Below, piece by piece: positions 18,261-27,349 of a stretch of DNA of 64,000 nt; positions within the stretch are counted from its first letter, which is position 1, and each line of letters opens with the position of its first letter. This stretch comes from Actinobacteria bacterium OV320 (lineage in GTDB: Bacteria; Actinomycetota; Actinomycetes; Streptomycetales; Streptomycetaceae): the NCBI GenBank assembly GCA_001298545.1, contig LJCX01000037.1, forward strand, positions 124,001 through 188,000, given 5' to 3'. The notes beneath the pieces were generated by a model. The model made no database searches. It was not told the origin of the DNA and saw only the letters and a program-made list of their open reading frames with translations. The position numbers and the translations under genes were made by a program.

Positions 18261-18269
18261 ACAACCGCT

Positions 18270-20027
18270 ATGACCGGCGAGGACATCCTCCTGGGTATCG
18301 CCCTGACCGTCGCCCTCGCCACGGGTTCGCAGATCCTGGCGAACAAACTGCGTGTCCCCGCGCTGATCGTCCTTCTGCCGGTCGGCTTCACGGCGGGTGC
18401 CCTGACCGACGTCATTCACCCCGGGCAGCTCGTCGGCCCCGACTTCCCCGCGCTGGTCTCGCTGTCCGTCGCCGTGATCCTCTACGACGCCGGTCTCGGA
18501 CTGAACCTGCGCAACCTCACCGGCCGTACCCGCGGCACGGTCGTGCGGCTGCTGATCATCGGCATCCTGGTCACCTTCTTCGCCGTCGCGGGCATCGGAC
18601 CGGCCCTGTTCGACATCCCGCTGCGGGTGGCGGCGATGATCGGCGTGATCCTCGTGGTGTCCGGCCCCACCGTCGTCGGCCCGCTGCTCGAATACGTCAG
18701 GCCGACGGACAAGCTGCGACGCATCCTGATCTGGGAAGGGACGCTGACCGACCCGATCGGCGGCATTCTCGGCGCCATCGTGTTCCACGCGGTCGCGACC
18801 AGCCATCAGATCGACATCGGCCGGGGCTACCAGATCGGGCAGTTCCTCCTCAGCATGGGCGTGGGCCTCGCGGGCGGCGCGGTGGCCACCGTCGTCCTGT
18901 GGCTGGCCCTGCACAAGCTGAGGCTCGGCGAGACGCTCGGCACCCTCGCCCAGCTGGCGACGGTGATCCTCGTCTCCGCGCTCTGCGACATCGTCCGCGA
19001 CGACACCGGCCTCATCGCCGCCATCGTCACCGGACTCGCCATCACCAACCTGCCCGGGATGGACATGCCGGCCCGCAGGCCGTTCCTCGAGACGCTCGTC
19101 CAGATGATCATCGGTCTGCTGTTCATCTCCATCTCCTCCGCCGTCACCCCCGCGTCCGTGGTGCCCGTGCTCGTCCCCTCCTTGGTCCTGATCGCCGTAC
19201 TCGTCCTCCTGATCCGGCCGCTCGTCGCGTACGCGGCGGCCCGGGGGTCCGATCTCACCGTGGGCGAATGGGGCTTCATCGGGTGGATGGCACCGCGCGG
19301 CATCGTCGCCGCCTCGACCGCGTCCGCCTTCTCCGCCACCCTGGTGGAGAAGGGGCTGCCCGGCGCGTCCAAGATCCTTCCGATCACCTTCCTCGTGATC
19401 GTGGGGACGGTCCTGCTCTACGCGCTGACCGCCGCGCCCGTGGCCCGGAAGCTGAAGGTCGTGCGGTCGGCGCGGACCCGCCCTCTTCTGGTCGGCGGCG
19501 CCCCGTGGGTGATCGGCCTGGGACAGGCCCTGAAGACCGCGGGACTCGACGTGCTGATGTGGGCCGGACTCGACGAGGAACGCGAGCGGATCACCTCGGC
19601 CGGGATCGACCTCGCCCATGGCGAGATGCTGGCGACCGCGACCAACCCCCGAGCCCGCCTGGAGGGCGTGACGGCGGTGTTCCTGCTCACCGACGACGAC
19701 GATTTCAACGCCCTCGCCTCGGTCGTCATCAAGGACAACGTGCAAGGGCCCGTCTACCGGGTGGGGCCGCCGCGGGACAGCCACGGGGTGGTCGCCCCCT
19801 ACACCGGTGGCGACATCCTCTTCGGCCGCGCACTCGTCCGCCAGCACCTCGCGGCCCGCTACGAGCGGGGTGCCCGCTTCCAGGTGCAGCCCGGATCCAC
19901 GCCGGTCCCCCCGGACCACGACCTCCTGTTCGTCGTCCGCGCCGACGGCCGGCTGGCTCCGGTCACGGGGAGCCAGACCATCACACCGCTGCCGGGCGAC
20001 ACCGCCGTTCTGATGGGTTCCGTATGA
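18270..20027 (+). CDS. cation/proton antiporter of the NhaP/CPA type with C-terminal RCK-like domain
   Basis: 585 residues. About 12-13 membrane helices occupy residues 1-400, beginning MTGEDILLGIALTVALATG. The transport core shows VSGPTVVGPLLEYVRP and TLTDPIGGILGAIVFHAVA, where the acidic residue in LTDPIG corresponds to the ion-binding segment of CPA antiporters. Residues 405-585 are soluble: a nucleotide-binding RCK/TrkA-N-like fold (PWVIGLGQALKTAGLDVLMW..) ending in a TrkA-C-like barrel (TPLPGDTAVLMG). It likely exports Na+ or K+ in exchange for protons, with ligand gating. Start ATG 18270 follows GAGGAGG. The stop overlaps the next start by 4 bases. Confidence 0.88.
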   Translation: MTGEDILLGIALTVALATGSQILANKLRVPALIVLLPVGFTAGALTDVIHPGQLVGPDFPALVSLSVAVILYDAGLGLNLRNLTGRTRGTVVRLLIIGILVTFFAVAGIGPALFDIPLRVAAMIGVILVVSGPTVVGPLLEYVRPTDKLRRILIWEGTLTDPIGGILGAIVFHAVATSHQIDIGRGYQIGQFLLSMGVGLAGGAVATVVLWLALHKLRLGETLGTLAQLATVILVSALCDIVRDDTGLIAAIVTGLAITNLPGMDMPARRPFLETLVQMIIGLLFISISSAVTPASVVPVLVPSLVLIAVLVLLIRPLVAYAAARGSDLTVGEWGFIGWMAPRGIVAASTASAFSATLVEKGLPGASKILPITFLVIVGTVLLYALTAAPVARKLKVVRSARTRPLLVGGAPWVIGLGQALKTAGLDVLMWAGLDEERERITSAGIDLAHGEMLATATNPRARLEGVTAVFLLTDDDDFNALASVVIKDNVQGPVYRVGPPRDSHGVVAPYTGGDILFGRALVRQHLAARYERGARFQVQPGSTPVPPDHDLLFVVRADGRLAPVTGSQTITPLPGDTAVLMGSV

Positions 20028-21340
20028 CCTCCTGGGCCGCCCGCTTCCGACTGGGGCAGTACGTCAAGGCCAGTCTCTGGATCGTCCCGCTGTTCGGGCT
20101 CGTGCTCGGCGTCGCCCTGGCCGAGGCGGCAGCCGCCGTGGACGGGGCGTCCTGGCTGCCCACGAGCTGGGACTACTCCGCGTCGACCGCGACCAGTGTC
20201 CTCAGCTCCGTGGTCGGATCGATGATCGCGCTGCTCGGGTTCGTCGTCACCATCGGCGTCCTCGTCATCCAGCAGGCCACCGGCACCCTCTCACCGCGGT
20301 ACATGCGGCTCTGGTACCGCGACCGGCTGCAGAAAGCGGTGCTGGGCACCTTCACCGGCACGTTCGCCTTCGCGTACACGCTGCTGCGGAGCATCGAGAC
20401 GGACTCCGTGCCCAACCTCGGCGTGACCATGGCCGGGATCGCCGTCTCCGCCAGCCTCCTGCTCCTGCTGATCTACCTCAACCGCTTCACCCACAACCTG
20501 CGGCCGGTGGCGATCGCGGACATCGTGGGACGCTCGGGCGAACAGGTCGTCCACCGCGCGGCGGCACACCTGCGGAGCGCCGCCGCGCCCGGCAAGGCGC
20601 CGCCGGCGACCGGCTCGGTGGCCCGCATCCGGTCTGAACGCGGCGGTGTCGTGCAGGCGTTGAACGCACCCGGCATGGTCTCGCTCGCGGCCCGGCACGA
20701 CTGCGTGTTCGTGCTGGTCGCCTCGGTCGGCGACTTCGTGCCGCCCGGCGGCACCGTCGTCGAGGTCCACGGCGCCGCGTCCCCGCCCGACCCGCACCGG
20801 GTGACGGACCTGCTCGCCCTCGGGGCGGAGCGGACGATCGAGCAGGACCCGGCCTTCGCCCTGCGCATCCTGGTCGACATCGCCATCCGCGCCCTCTCAC
20901 CCGCCGTCAACGACCCCACCACCGCCGTCCAGGTGATGAACCACATCGAGGCGTTCCTGCACACCGTCGGCCGCGCCGGACCCCGCAGCCACTACGAGCT
21001 CGCCGACGACCGTGGCCGGCTGCGCCTGGTGCTGTCCGGCCGGCCCTGGGAGGACTACCTGGAGCTCGCGGTCACCGAGATCCGCGACTACGGCGCGACC
21101 TCCGTCCAGGTCTGCCGACGGCTCCGGGCCCTGCTCGAAGGTCTTCTCGCGAGCCTGCCGGCAGCGTGCGGGCCCGCGCTGCACGCCGAACTCCGCCTCC
21201 TCGACGAGGCCGTCGAAAGGGAGTTCGCGGACGGCCTCCGTAGCGCCGAGGCACGGACGGCCGACTCCCAGGGCATCGGGGGACGGCGCACCCGGGAGGC
21301 TGCCCCCCGTGCCGCACCGCCCGACGAGCCCGGCCCGTAG
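20024..21340 (+). CDS. DUF2254 membrane protein
   Basis: 438 residues. Four N-terminal membrane helices (WIVPLFGLVLGVALAEAA; SMIALLGFVVTIGVLVIQQ; FTGTFAFAYTLLRS; VSASLLLLLIYLNRFTH) and a soluble C-terminal domain of about 280 residues, the layout of DUF2254. Characteristic pieces are QQATGTLSPRYMRLWYRDR and ALRILVDIAIRALSPAVNDPTTAVQVMNHIEAFL. Function unknown. Its ATG lies in an ATGA overlap with the antiporter stop, so the two are translationally coupled and may cooperate in ion handling; that link is inference. The last 35 residues are Arg/Pro-rich and look disordered. Confidence 0.88.
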   Translation: MTSWAARFRLGQYVKASLWIVPLFGLVLGVALAEAAAAVDGASWLPTSWDYSASTATSVLSSVVGSMIALLGFVVTIGVLVIQQATGTLSPRYMRLWYRDRLQKAVLGTFTGTFAFAYTLLRSIETDSVPNLGVTMAGIAVSASLLLLLIYLNRFTHNLRPVAIADIVGRSGEQVVHRAAAHLRSAAAPGKAPPATGSVARIRSERGGVVQALNAPGMVSLAARHDCVFVLVASVGDFVPPGGTVVEVHGAASPPDPHRVTDLLALGAERTIEQDPAFALRILVDIAIRALSPAVNDPTTAVQVMNHIEAFLHTVGRAGPRSHYELADDRGRLRLVLSGRPWEDYLELAVTEIRDYGATSVQVCRRLRALLEGLLASLPAACGPALHAELRLLDEAVEREFADGLRSAEARTADSQGIGGRRTREAAPRAAPPDEPGP

Positions 21341-21446
21341 GACCTCTCCCCGGCCGGTCGCCGTCCCTTCCCGGCGGGCGGGCGGGCGCGGTCACCGCGG
21401 CCCGTGGGGCTCGAAAGCCCGCCGGCGCGAACTCGCCCACTCCGGC

Positions 21447-23270
21447 TCAGCCGAGCCGCCGCTGCCGGTCGATGGCCTCGTCCAGGGTCGATGCCGCCAT
21501 GATGAGGGACAGATGGGTGAACGCCTGTGGGAAGTTGCCGAGTTGCTCGCCACTCGGGCCGATCTCCTCGGCGAACAGGCCGACATGGTTGGCGTAGGTG
21601 TGCATCTTCTCGAAGGTGTAGCGCGCCGGCCGGACGCGCCCGGCCCGGGCCATGGCGTCGACGTAGAGATACGTGCAGAGGCTGAAGGTGCCCTCCGAGC
21701 CGCGCAGGCCGTCCGGGGAAGCGGCCGGGTCGTACCGGTACACGAGGCTGTCCGAGACGAGCTTGCGCTCCATCGCGTCCAGGGTGGAGAGCCAGCCGGG
21801 GCTCTTCGCGGCGAGGAAACCCACGCGCGGGATCAGCAGGAGGGAGGCGTCGAGGACGTCACCGCCGTAGTGCTGCACCAGGGCCTGCTCGGCCTGGCTC
21901 CAGCCCTTGTCCATCACCTGGTCGAGGATGGTGTCGCGGGCGTCGCGCCAGCGCGGGATGTCGGCGGGGCGGCTCAGCTCGGTCGCCATGCGGATGCCTC
22001 GGTCGAAGGCGACCCAGCACATCACCCGGCTGAACGTGAAGTCGTTGCGGCCTCCGCGGGTCTCCCAGACGCCCTCGTCGGGACGGTCCCAGTTGTCGCA
22101 CAGCCAGTCCAGCGTCCGGGCCAGCCCCTTCCAGCCGTGGTAACCCAGCTCCACGCCGATGTCCATGCCCTCGGCCATGGCGTAGAGGGACTCGCCGTAG
22201 ATGTCGAGCTGCAACTGGTCGGCGGCCGCGTTGCCGGCCCGGACCGGCCTCGATCCCCGGTAGCCCTCCCAGTGGTCGAGGGTTTCCTCGGTCAGGTGCG
22301 GGTCCCCGTCGACCCGGTACATGATCTGGAGGCGTTCGCCGGGCAGATCCGCCCGGTCGTGCATCCGGTCGCCCAGCCACTTGGTGAACGCCGACGCCTC
22401 CTCGGTGAACCCGAGGTCGAGCAGGGCCCGTACCGAGAGCGATCCGTCCCGCACCCACGAGTACCGGTAGTCCCAGTTGCGCTCACCGCCGACCTGCTCC
22501 GGCAGGCCCATGGTGGCGGCGGCGACCGGCGCACCGGTCGGGTGGTAGGTGAGGAGTTTGATCGTGATGGCGGAGCGGTTCACCATCTCGCCCCAGCGCC
22601 CCCGGTAGTGGGAGGTGCGCAGCCACTTCTGCCAGAAGTCCACCTCGCGCCACAATGCGGACGTCACGCCCTCGACGGTGGGCGGCGGCGGTGCCTCACC
22701 GTCGACCGCGCACGTGGTGAAGACGGCGACGGCCGACTCGTCGCTGCCGAGCGTGACCGCACCCCGCACGTCCTGCCCGTCCCGCGCGAGCGGGAAGCTG
22801 GCCTGCAGATGACCGGCGATCCCGGGGCCCCGGAACACCGCCTCCTGGGTGCGCAGATCGAGCTCGTGCCCGGCCCGGCCGTAGTCGAAGCGCGGCCTGC
22901 ACTCCAGCAGGAACCGCACGGTGCCGCGCACCACACGGATCACCCGCATCAGGCAGTGGCGGTCGGTGGGGACCCGGCTGGTGTTCGCCGGCATCCAGTC
23001 GATGACCTCGCCGACGCCCTCCGGCGACATGAACCTCGTGACCAGCACGCCGGTGTCCGGGTAGTAGAGCTGCTTGCACGTCATGTCCGCATGCTCGGGA
23101 GCCAGCCGGAAGTACCCGCCACGGTCGTGGTCGAGCAGTGAGGCGAAGACGCTGGGCGAGTCGAACCTCGGCGAGCAGAACCAGTTCACCACGCCCTGGG
23201 AGGACACCAGGGCGGCGGTCTGCAGGTCGCCGACGAGACCGTGGTCGGCGATAGGGGGATAGCGGTCCAT
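21447..23270 (-). CDS. glycoside hydrolase family 15 protein (glucoamylase/trehalase-like)
   Basis: 607 residues, cytosolic (no signal peptide). The N-terminal beta-sandwich region starts YPPIADHGLVGDLQTAALVSS and carries SPRFDSPSVFASLLD, typical of bacterial GH15. The catalytic (alpha/alpha)6 barrel shows NWDYRYSWVRDGSLSVRALL, WEGYRGSRPVRAGNAAADQ followed by LQLDIYGESLY (acid glutamate region), and HVGLFAEEIGPSGEQLGNFPQAFTH (base glutamate in AEE). Actinomycete members include intracellular trehalases and alpha-glucan hydrolases, so it may act on trehalose or maltodextrins. Start ATG 23270 (MDRYPPIADHG); its ribosome site is weak. Divergent from the DUF7144 gene. Confidence 0.9.
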   Translation of the reverse strand: MDRYPPIADHGLVGDLQTAALVSSQGVVNWFCSPRFDSPSVFASLLDHDRGGYFRLAPEHADMTCKQLYYPDTGVLVTRFMSPEGVGEVIDWMPANTSRVPTDRHCLMRVIRVVRGTVRFLLECRPRFDYGRAGHELDLRTQEAVFRGPGIAGHLQASFPLARDGQDVRGAVTLGSDESAVAVFTTCAVDGEAPPPPTVEGVTSALWREVDFWQKWLRTSHYRGRWGEMVNRSAITIKLLTYHPTGAPVAAATMGLPEQVGGERNWDYRYSWVRDGSLSVRALLDLGFTEEASAFTKWLGDRMHDRADLPGERLQIMYRVDGDPHLTEETLDHWEGYRGSRPVRAGNAAADQLQLDIYGESLYAMAEGMDIGVELGYHGWKGLARTLDWLCDNWDRPDEGVWETRGGRNDFTFSRVMCWVAFDRGIRMATELSRPADIPRWRDARDTILDQVMDKGWSQAEQALVQHYGGDVLDASLLLIPRVGFLAAKSPGWLSTLDAMERKLVSDSLVYRYDPAASPDGLRGSEGTFSLCTYLYVDAMARAGRVRPARYTFEKMHTYANHVGLFAEEIGPSGEQLGNFPQAFTHLSLIMAASTLDEAIDRQRRLG

Positions 23271-23472
23271 GAGCGTCCAATCCCAAGGGTGCCGTCGCCG
23301 TCCACTATCCGGCAGGCCATGCGGGGGCGCCTGTCGGAGCCGCCGTCGGCAAGGCCCGTCGGCCCGGGGCCGGCAGCCGCCGGGACCCACGCGCCGGGCG
23401 TCCGAGGACACCGTCGGCCGCGCAACCCGAACGGGCCATCACCGCTGGCGACCTGCCGTGGTGCTGCGTCTG

Positions 23473-23916
23473 ATGGATCCCATGCAGCGACAAGCCTCTC
23501 GCCCGGACGACGCCCTACCTCCGATGGAGCGCTCGCACTGGGTGGCCTTCGCCGGGATCCTGCTGCTGGTCAGCGCTCTGTTCAACCTGCTCAACGGATT
23601 CGTGGCGATCTTCAATCACGGCTACTACTCGACCGTCTACTCCCAGGGCAACCGGCTGCTCATCTTCAACTACACGGCCTGGGGCTGGATCTGGGTCGTC
23701 ATCGGCATCGTGATGGCCCTGGCCGGCATCGGCGTGCTCGTGGGCTCCAGGGCGGCCCGGCTGACGGGCCTCTGCCTGGCGGTGTTCTGCCTGGTCGGGC
23801 AGATGATCTTCCTGCCGGTCTACCCGTTCTGGTCGCTGGCCACCATGGTCGTGTCCGCGCTGGTCGTCTACGGGCTGATCGCCGAGCCGCGGCACGTGCC
23901 CGGGGCGCACCTCTAG
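23473..23916 (+). CDS. DUF7144-type four-helix membrane protein
   Basis: 147 residues with four hydrophobic segments: WVAFAGILLLVSALFNLLNGFVAIF; LIFNYTAWGWIWVVIGIVMALAGIGVLVG; LTGLCLAVFCLVGQMIFLPVYPFW; and TMVVSALVVYGLIAEP. The WVAFAGILL, LIFNYTAWGWI and PVYPFWSL pieces are typical of a widespread actinomycete membrane family of unknown role. Start at ATG 23473 or ATG 23482; no clear ribosome site decides it. Monocistronic, between the GH15 gene and the GlxA-type regulator. Confidence 0.75.
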   Translation: MDPMQRQASRPDDALPPMERSHWVAFAGILLLVSALFNLLNGFVAIFNHGYYSTVYSQGNRLLIFNYTAWGWIWVVIGIVMALAGIGVLVGSRAARLTGLCLAVFCLVGQMIFLPVYPFWSLATMVVSALVVYGLIAEPRHVPGAHL

Positions 23917-24027
23917 CGCGGGGCACCGCAGGACGGCGCCGCATCGGGATCCGCCCGACCGCCCGGTGTCGCGCGGGACGGGCGATGCCTCCGGTACCGC
24001 GGCCCGTACCCCCGTACCCTGTTCCGG

Positions 24028-24987
24028 GTGTCGTCCTCCTCCCGCCTGCAACGCGTCGCCGTCCTTGTGCTCGAGGGGGCCAAGCCGCTCGACGTCGGCA
24101 TTCCCGCACAGGTGTTCACCACCCGCGCGAGCATGCCGTACGAGGTGCGGGTGTGCGGCGCGGCGCCCGGGCTGGTGACCGGCGGGGACGGGCTGTCGTA
24201 TCACGTGGCCCACGGCCTGGACGCGCTCGACTGGGCCGACGTCGTCTTTCTTCCCGGCTACCGGTTTCCGGACCTCGACGACCCGCCCCGGGCCGTCCTG
24301 CGGGCGCTGCTGGCCGCCCACGCCCGGGGCGCCCGGCTGGCGGCCATCTCGACGGGGGCCTTCGCGCTCGCCGCCACGGGGCTGCTCGACGGCAGACGCG
24401 CCACGACCCACTGGCACTACACCCGGGCGCTGGCGGCGAAGCATCCGCTCGTCCAGGTCGACGAGAACGTCCTGTTCGTCGACGAGGGCAGCGTGCTGAC
24501 GTCGGCCGGCGCCGCCTCCGGGATCGACCTGTGCCTGCACATCCTGCGCCGCGATCTCGGGGTGGCCGCCTCGAACCACGCGGCCCGGCGCCTGGTCGCC
24601 GCGCCCTACCGCAGCGGGGGTCAGGCGCAGTACGTGCCGCGCAGCGTGCCGGAGCCACTGGGCGAGCGGTTCGCCGCGACCCGCGAGTGGGCGCTGCACC
24701 GACTGGACGAGCCCCTCACCCTCGAGACGATGGCCCGGCACGCCGCCGTCTCGGAACGCACCTTCTCGCGGCGCTTCGTCGAGGACACCGGCTACACACC
24801 CATGCAGTGGGTCATGCGCGCCCGTATCGACATGGCCCGTGAGCTGCTCGAACGCTCCGAACGCGGCGTCGAGCAGATCGCCGGCGACGTCGGACTCGGT
24901 ACGGGGGCGAACCTCCGGACGCACTTCCAGCAGATTCTCGGCACCACACCGAGCGAATACCGGCGCACCTTCGCGAAGGGCGAGTAG
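24028..24987 (+). CDS. GlxA-family transcriptional regulator (DJ-1/PfpI-like domain plus AraC HTH)
   Basis: 319 residues. Residues 8-190 form a class I glutamine-amidotransferase-like domain (RVAVLVLEGAKPLDVGIPAQVF, DGRRATTHWHYTRALAAKHP, SAGAASGIDLCLHIL). The elbow that usually reads 'CTGAF' is ISTGAF, so serine replaces the pseudo-catalytic cysteine. Residues 215-315 are two AraC-type helix-turn-helix units (LTLETMARHAAVSERTFSRRF, VEQIAGDVGLGTGANLRTHF). Such proteins usually sense a small molecule and control a nearby operon. No obvious partner is adjacent; the next gene is gap. GTG start at 24028. No strong ribosome site. Confidence 0.88.
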   Translation: MSSSSRLQRVAVLVLEGAKPLDVGIPAQVFTTRASMPYEVRVCGAAPGLVTGGDGLSYHVAHGLDALDWADVVFLPGYRFPDLDDPPRAVLRALLAAHARGARLAAISTGAFALAATGLLDGRRATTHWHYTRALAAKHPLVQVDENVLFVDEGSVLTSAGAASGIDLCLHILRRDLGVAASNHAARRLVAAPYRSGGQAQYVPRSVPEPLGERFAATREWALHRLDEPLTLETMARHAAVSERTFSRRFVEDTGYTPMQWVMRARIDMARELLERSERGVEQIAGDVGLGTGANLRTHFQQILGTTPSEYRRTFAKGE

Positions 24988-25050
24988 CCGCTCCGATGGA
25001 CATGCGGGGCACGGACGGGCGCCGGACGGGCCGGGCACGCCCGGACGGGC

Positions 25051-25080
25051 CGGGTGGCGCCGGGTGGCGCCGGGTGGCGA
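25051..25080. repeat. 10-bp tandem repeat, 3 copies
   Basis: CGGGTGGCGC twice exactly and a third copy ending in A, about 95 bp before the gap start codon. The repeats CCGGACGGGC immediately upstream are of the same composition. Confidence 0.75.
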
Positions 25081-25175
25081 GATCCTTTCGAACCATGGCG
25101 CTCACGCCCAGGTCACCGATGGCCGCCACACGCGAGGCTGGTGGCGAACCGAAGGACCGAAGGGACACCACTTTC

Positions 25176-26174
25176 ATGACTCGCATCGCCGTCAACGGAT
25201 TCGGCCGCATCGGACGCAACGTGCTGCGCGCCCTCCTCCAGCGCGACAGCGACCTCGAGATCGTCGCCGTCAACGACCTCACGGAACCCGCCACGCTCGC
25301 GCGCCTGCTCGCCTTCGACTCGACGGCCGGCCGACTCGGCCGCCCGGTCGACGTCGACGGCGACGTCCTCGTCGTCGACGGCCGTCGCATCAAGGTGCTC
25401 GCCGAGCGTGAGCCGGCGCGACTGCCCTGGGCCGAGCTCGGCGTCGACATCGTGCTGGAGGCGACCGGCCGGTTCACCTCCGCCAAGGACGCCCGTGCCC
25501 ACCTCGACGCGGGCGCGAAGAAGGTCCTGGTCAGCGCACCCTCGGACGGCGCGGACGTCACGCTCGCGTACGGCGTCAACACCGACGCCTACGACCCCGA
25601 GCTGCACACGATCGTCTCGAACGCCTCGTGCACGACCAATGCGCTCGCCCCGCTGGCCGCCGTACTCGACGACCTCGCCGGCATCGAGCACGGCTTCATG
25701 ACGACGGTGCACGCCTACACGCAGGAGCAGAACCTCCAGGACGGTCCGCACCGCGACCCGCGCCGCGCCCGCGCCGCCGGCGTCAACATCGTGCCCACCA
25801 CGACGGGCGCCGCCAAGGCGATCGGCCACGTGCTGCCGAACCTCGACGGCAAGCTGTCGGGGGACTCGATCCGGGTGCCGATCCCGGTGGGTTCGATCGT
25901 CGAGCTCAACACGACCGTCGCCCGGGACGTGACGCGCGAGGACGTGCTGGCGGCGTACCGTACCGCGGCCGAGGGCCCGCTCGCCGGGGTCCTCGAGTAC
26001 TCGGAGGACGCGCTCGTGTCGTCCGACATCGTCGGCAACCCGGCCTCCTCGATCTTCGACTCGGAGCTCACCCGTGTCGAGGGCCGCCACGTCAAGGTGG
26101 TCGCCTGGTACGACAACGAGTGGGGCTTCTCCCACCGTGTGATCGACACCCTGGAACTCCTCGCCGCGCGCTGA
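25176..26174 (+). CDS. gap: type I glyceraldehyde-3-phosphate dehydrogenase
   Basis: 332 residues, full length. The NAD-binding N-terminus is MTRIAVNGFGRIGRNVLRAL. The active site SNASCTTNALAP gives Cys152, with His179 in TTVHAYT as the base. The catalytic-domain landmarks LSGDSIRVPIPVGS and WYDNEWGFSHRVIDT are intact. It converts glyceraldehyde-3-phosphate, NAD+ and phosphate to 1,3-bisphosphoglycerate in glycolysis. Start ATG 25176 with AAGGGA about 11 bases upstream. It stands alone, without pgk or tpi, so it may be an accessory copy rather than the main glycolytic gene; that is inference. A strong hairpin follows. Confidence 0.95.
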   Translation: MTRIAVNGFGRIGRNVLRALLQRDSDLEIVAVNDLTEPATLARLLAFDSTAGRLGRPVDVDGDVLVVDGRRIKVLAEREPARLPWAELGVDIVLEATGRFTSAKDARAHLDAGAKKVLVSAPSDGADVTLAYGVNTDAYDPELHTIVSNASCTTNALAPLAAVLDDLAGIEHGFMTTVHAYTQEQNLQDGPHRDPRRARAAGVNIVPTTTGAAKAIGHVLPNLDGKLSGDSIRVPIPVGSIVELNTTVARDVTREDVLAAYRTAAEGPLAGVLEYSEDALVSSDIVGNPASSIFDSELTRVEGRHVKVVAWYDNEWGFSHRVIDTLELLAAR

Positions 26175-26192
26175 CGGCAGGCACTCCCGGCC

Positions 26193-26232
26193 CCTCCGGC
26201 CGTTCGCGGATCGCCCCGCGAACGGCCGGAGG
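26193..26232 (+). terminator. terminator hairpin after gap
   Basis: Perfect 17-bp stem (left arm CCTCCGGCCGTTCGCGG at 26193-26209, right arm 26216-26232) with a 6-base loop, 18 bases after the gap stop codon. No T-tract. Confidence 0.75.
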
Positions 26233-26282
26233 CATGTCACCGCACGGCTTCCCGGCGCGACCGGCGGCTGCCGAACCTGCGA

Positions 26283-26336
26283 CCTGCCGAACGTGTCGGA
26301 CGTGCCGAACGTGCCGAACGTGTCGGATGTGCCGGA
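26283..26336. repeat. 9-bp tandem repeat, 6 units
   Basis: Units CCTGCCGAA, CGTGTCGGA, CGTGCCGAA, CGTGCCGAA, CGTGTCGGA and TGTGCCGGA follow each other without gaps just beyond the stop of the XRE regulator gene. Confidence 0.75.
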
Positions 26337-26361
26337 TCCGCGCGAGCGCGTCCGAGAGTGG

Positions 26362-27234
26362 TCAGCAGCTGCGCGTGGGTGCGCTGTCGAGGTCGGCGGC
26401 CATCGCGAGCCGCAACCTCGTGGCGTGCGCACTGCCGGGCAGCGCGCTCAAGATCACGATCTTGAGGTCCGACTCGCCGTCGGTCAGGACGTCGCAGTCC
26501 ACTTCGACGGGACCCACCTCGGGGTGTTCGATCGTCTTGCGGTCCTCGCGGTGCGCCCCCACCGCGCCGCTCGCCCACAGCCGGGCGAACGTCGGATTGC
26601 CGACGGTCAGGGCACGGATCAGCTCGGCCAGGCCCGCGTCGTCGGGGAAGCGGCCGGTGGCGCGGCGCAGGTCGGACACGACGGCGAGGTCCGAGTCGGC
26701 GCCGTTCCGCACGATCACCGGCCAGGAGGCGATGCGCACGGCGTCGGAACCGACCGGGAACCGCTCACGGGCGAAGTTGCGCAGTTCCGGCGGTGTGGTC
26801 GACGGATCACCGAGCAGCGCCGCCCATCCGCGGTTCCACCAGATCATCCGCCAGTCCGCCGCGAACACGGCGACCGCGACGTCCGCGAGCCGGTTCAGCA
26901 CGCGGTGCACGCCCGGCGGGAGGTCATCGGGGATCACGTCGTCGCGCGGGGGGACCAGCCCGGCCATGCGGTACAGGTGGTCCCGCTCGGGGACGGTCAG
27001 GCGCAGGGCGCGTGCGAGAGAGGCGACGACCTGGGCCGAGGGGGCCGTGGCCCGCCCCTGCTCCAGGCGCACCACGTAGTCGACCGACACGCCGGCCCGA
27101 TCGGCGAGTTCCTCGCGGCGCAGCCCGACCGCGCGGCGGGTCCGGGCCGACGGCAGCCCCACGGTCGACGGGGACAGCCGCTCCCGCCAGGCACGGATCG
27201 TCGCGCCCAGTCCAGCTCCCGCTCTCGTCGCCAT
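26362..27234 (-). CDS. XRE-family regulator with MmyB-like ligand-binding domain
   Basis: 290 residues. An N-terminal helix-turn-helix (LRREELADRAGVSVDYVVRLEQGRATAPSAQVVASLARAL) is followed by the PAS-like MmyB domain (DVAVAVFAADWRMIWWNRGWAALLGDP, FARERFP). The order is typical of a large actinomycete regulator group that often controls a divergent dehydrogenase. The gene is divergent to an SDR gene with 115 bp between the starts, which supports control of that neighbour. Start ATG 27234 has AGGA 8 bases upstream; ATG 27243 lies on that site and is less likely. Confidence 0.88.
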   Translation of the reverse strand: MATRAGAGLGATIRAWRERLSPSTVGLPSARTRRAVGLRREELADRAGVSVDYVVRLEQGRATAPSAQVVASLARALRLTVPERDHLYRMAGLVPPRDDVIPDDLPPGVHRVLNRLADVAVAVFAADWRMIWWNRGWAALLGDPSTTPPELRNFARERFPVGSDAVRIASWPVIVRNGADSDLAVVSDLRRATGRFPDDAGLAELIRALTVGNPTFARLWASGAVGAHREDRKTIEHPEVGPVEVDCDVLTDGESDLKIVILSALPGSAHATRLRLAMAADLDSAPTRSC

Positions 27235-27349
27235 GGCGTCCATCCTGCCCCACTCCCTCCCCGACCGTGGTCGTGGTGATCGTGGTACTGCCGTTCCTAC
27301 GGTCGAAGCGTCCCTGGCCGGGGCACGCCGTGATGGGCACGATCGACGC

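Larger units (their letters stand above)
17914..18269. other. 356-bp divergent intergenic region with two minisatellites
   Basis: Lies between the protease gene and the antiporter gene. It holds an 11-bp repeat at 18078-18110 and a 15-bp repeat at 18203-18260, listed separately. Promoters for both genes should lie here, but I cannot place them with confidence. Confidence 0.5.

Noticed and set aside
18018..19919. Long open frame antisense to the antiporter gene
   Set aside because: Composition (Asp/Gly/His/Arg runs) is typical of antisense frames in GC-rich DNA; the plus-strand antiporter is certain.
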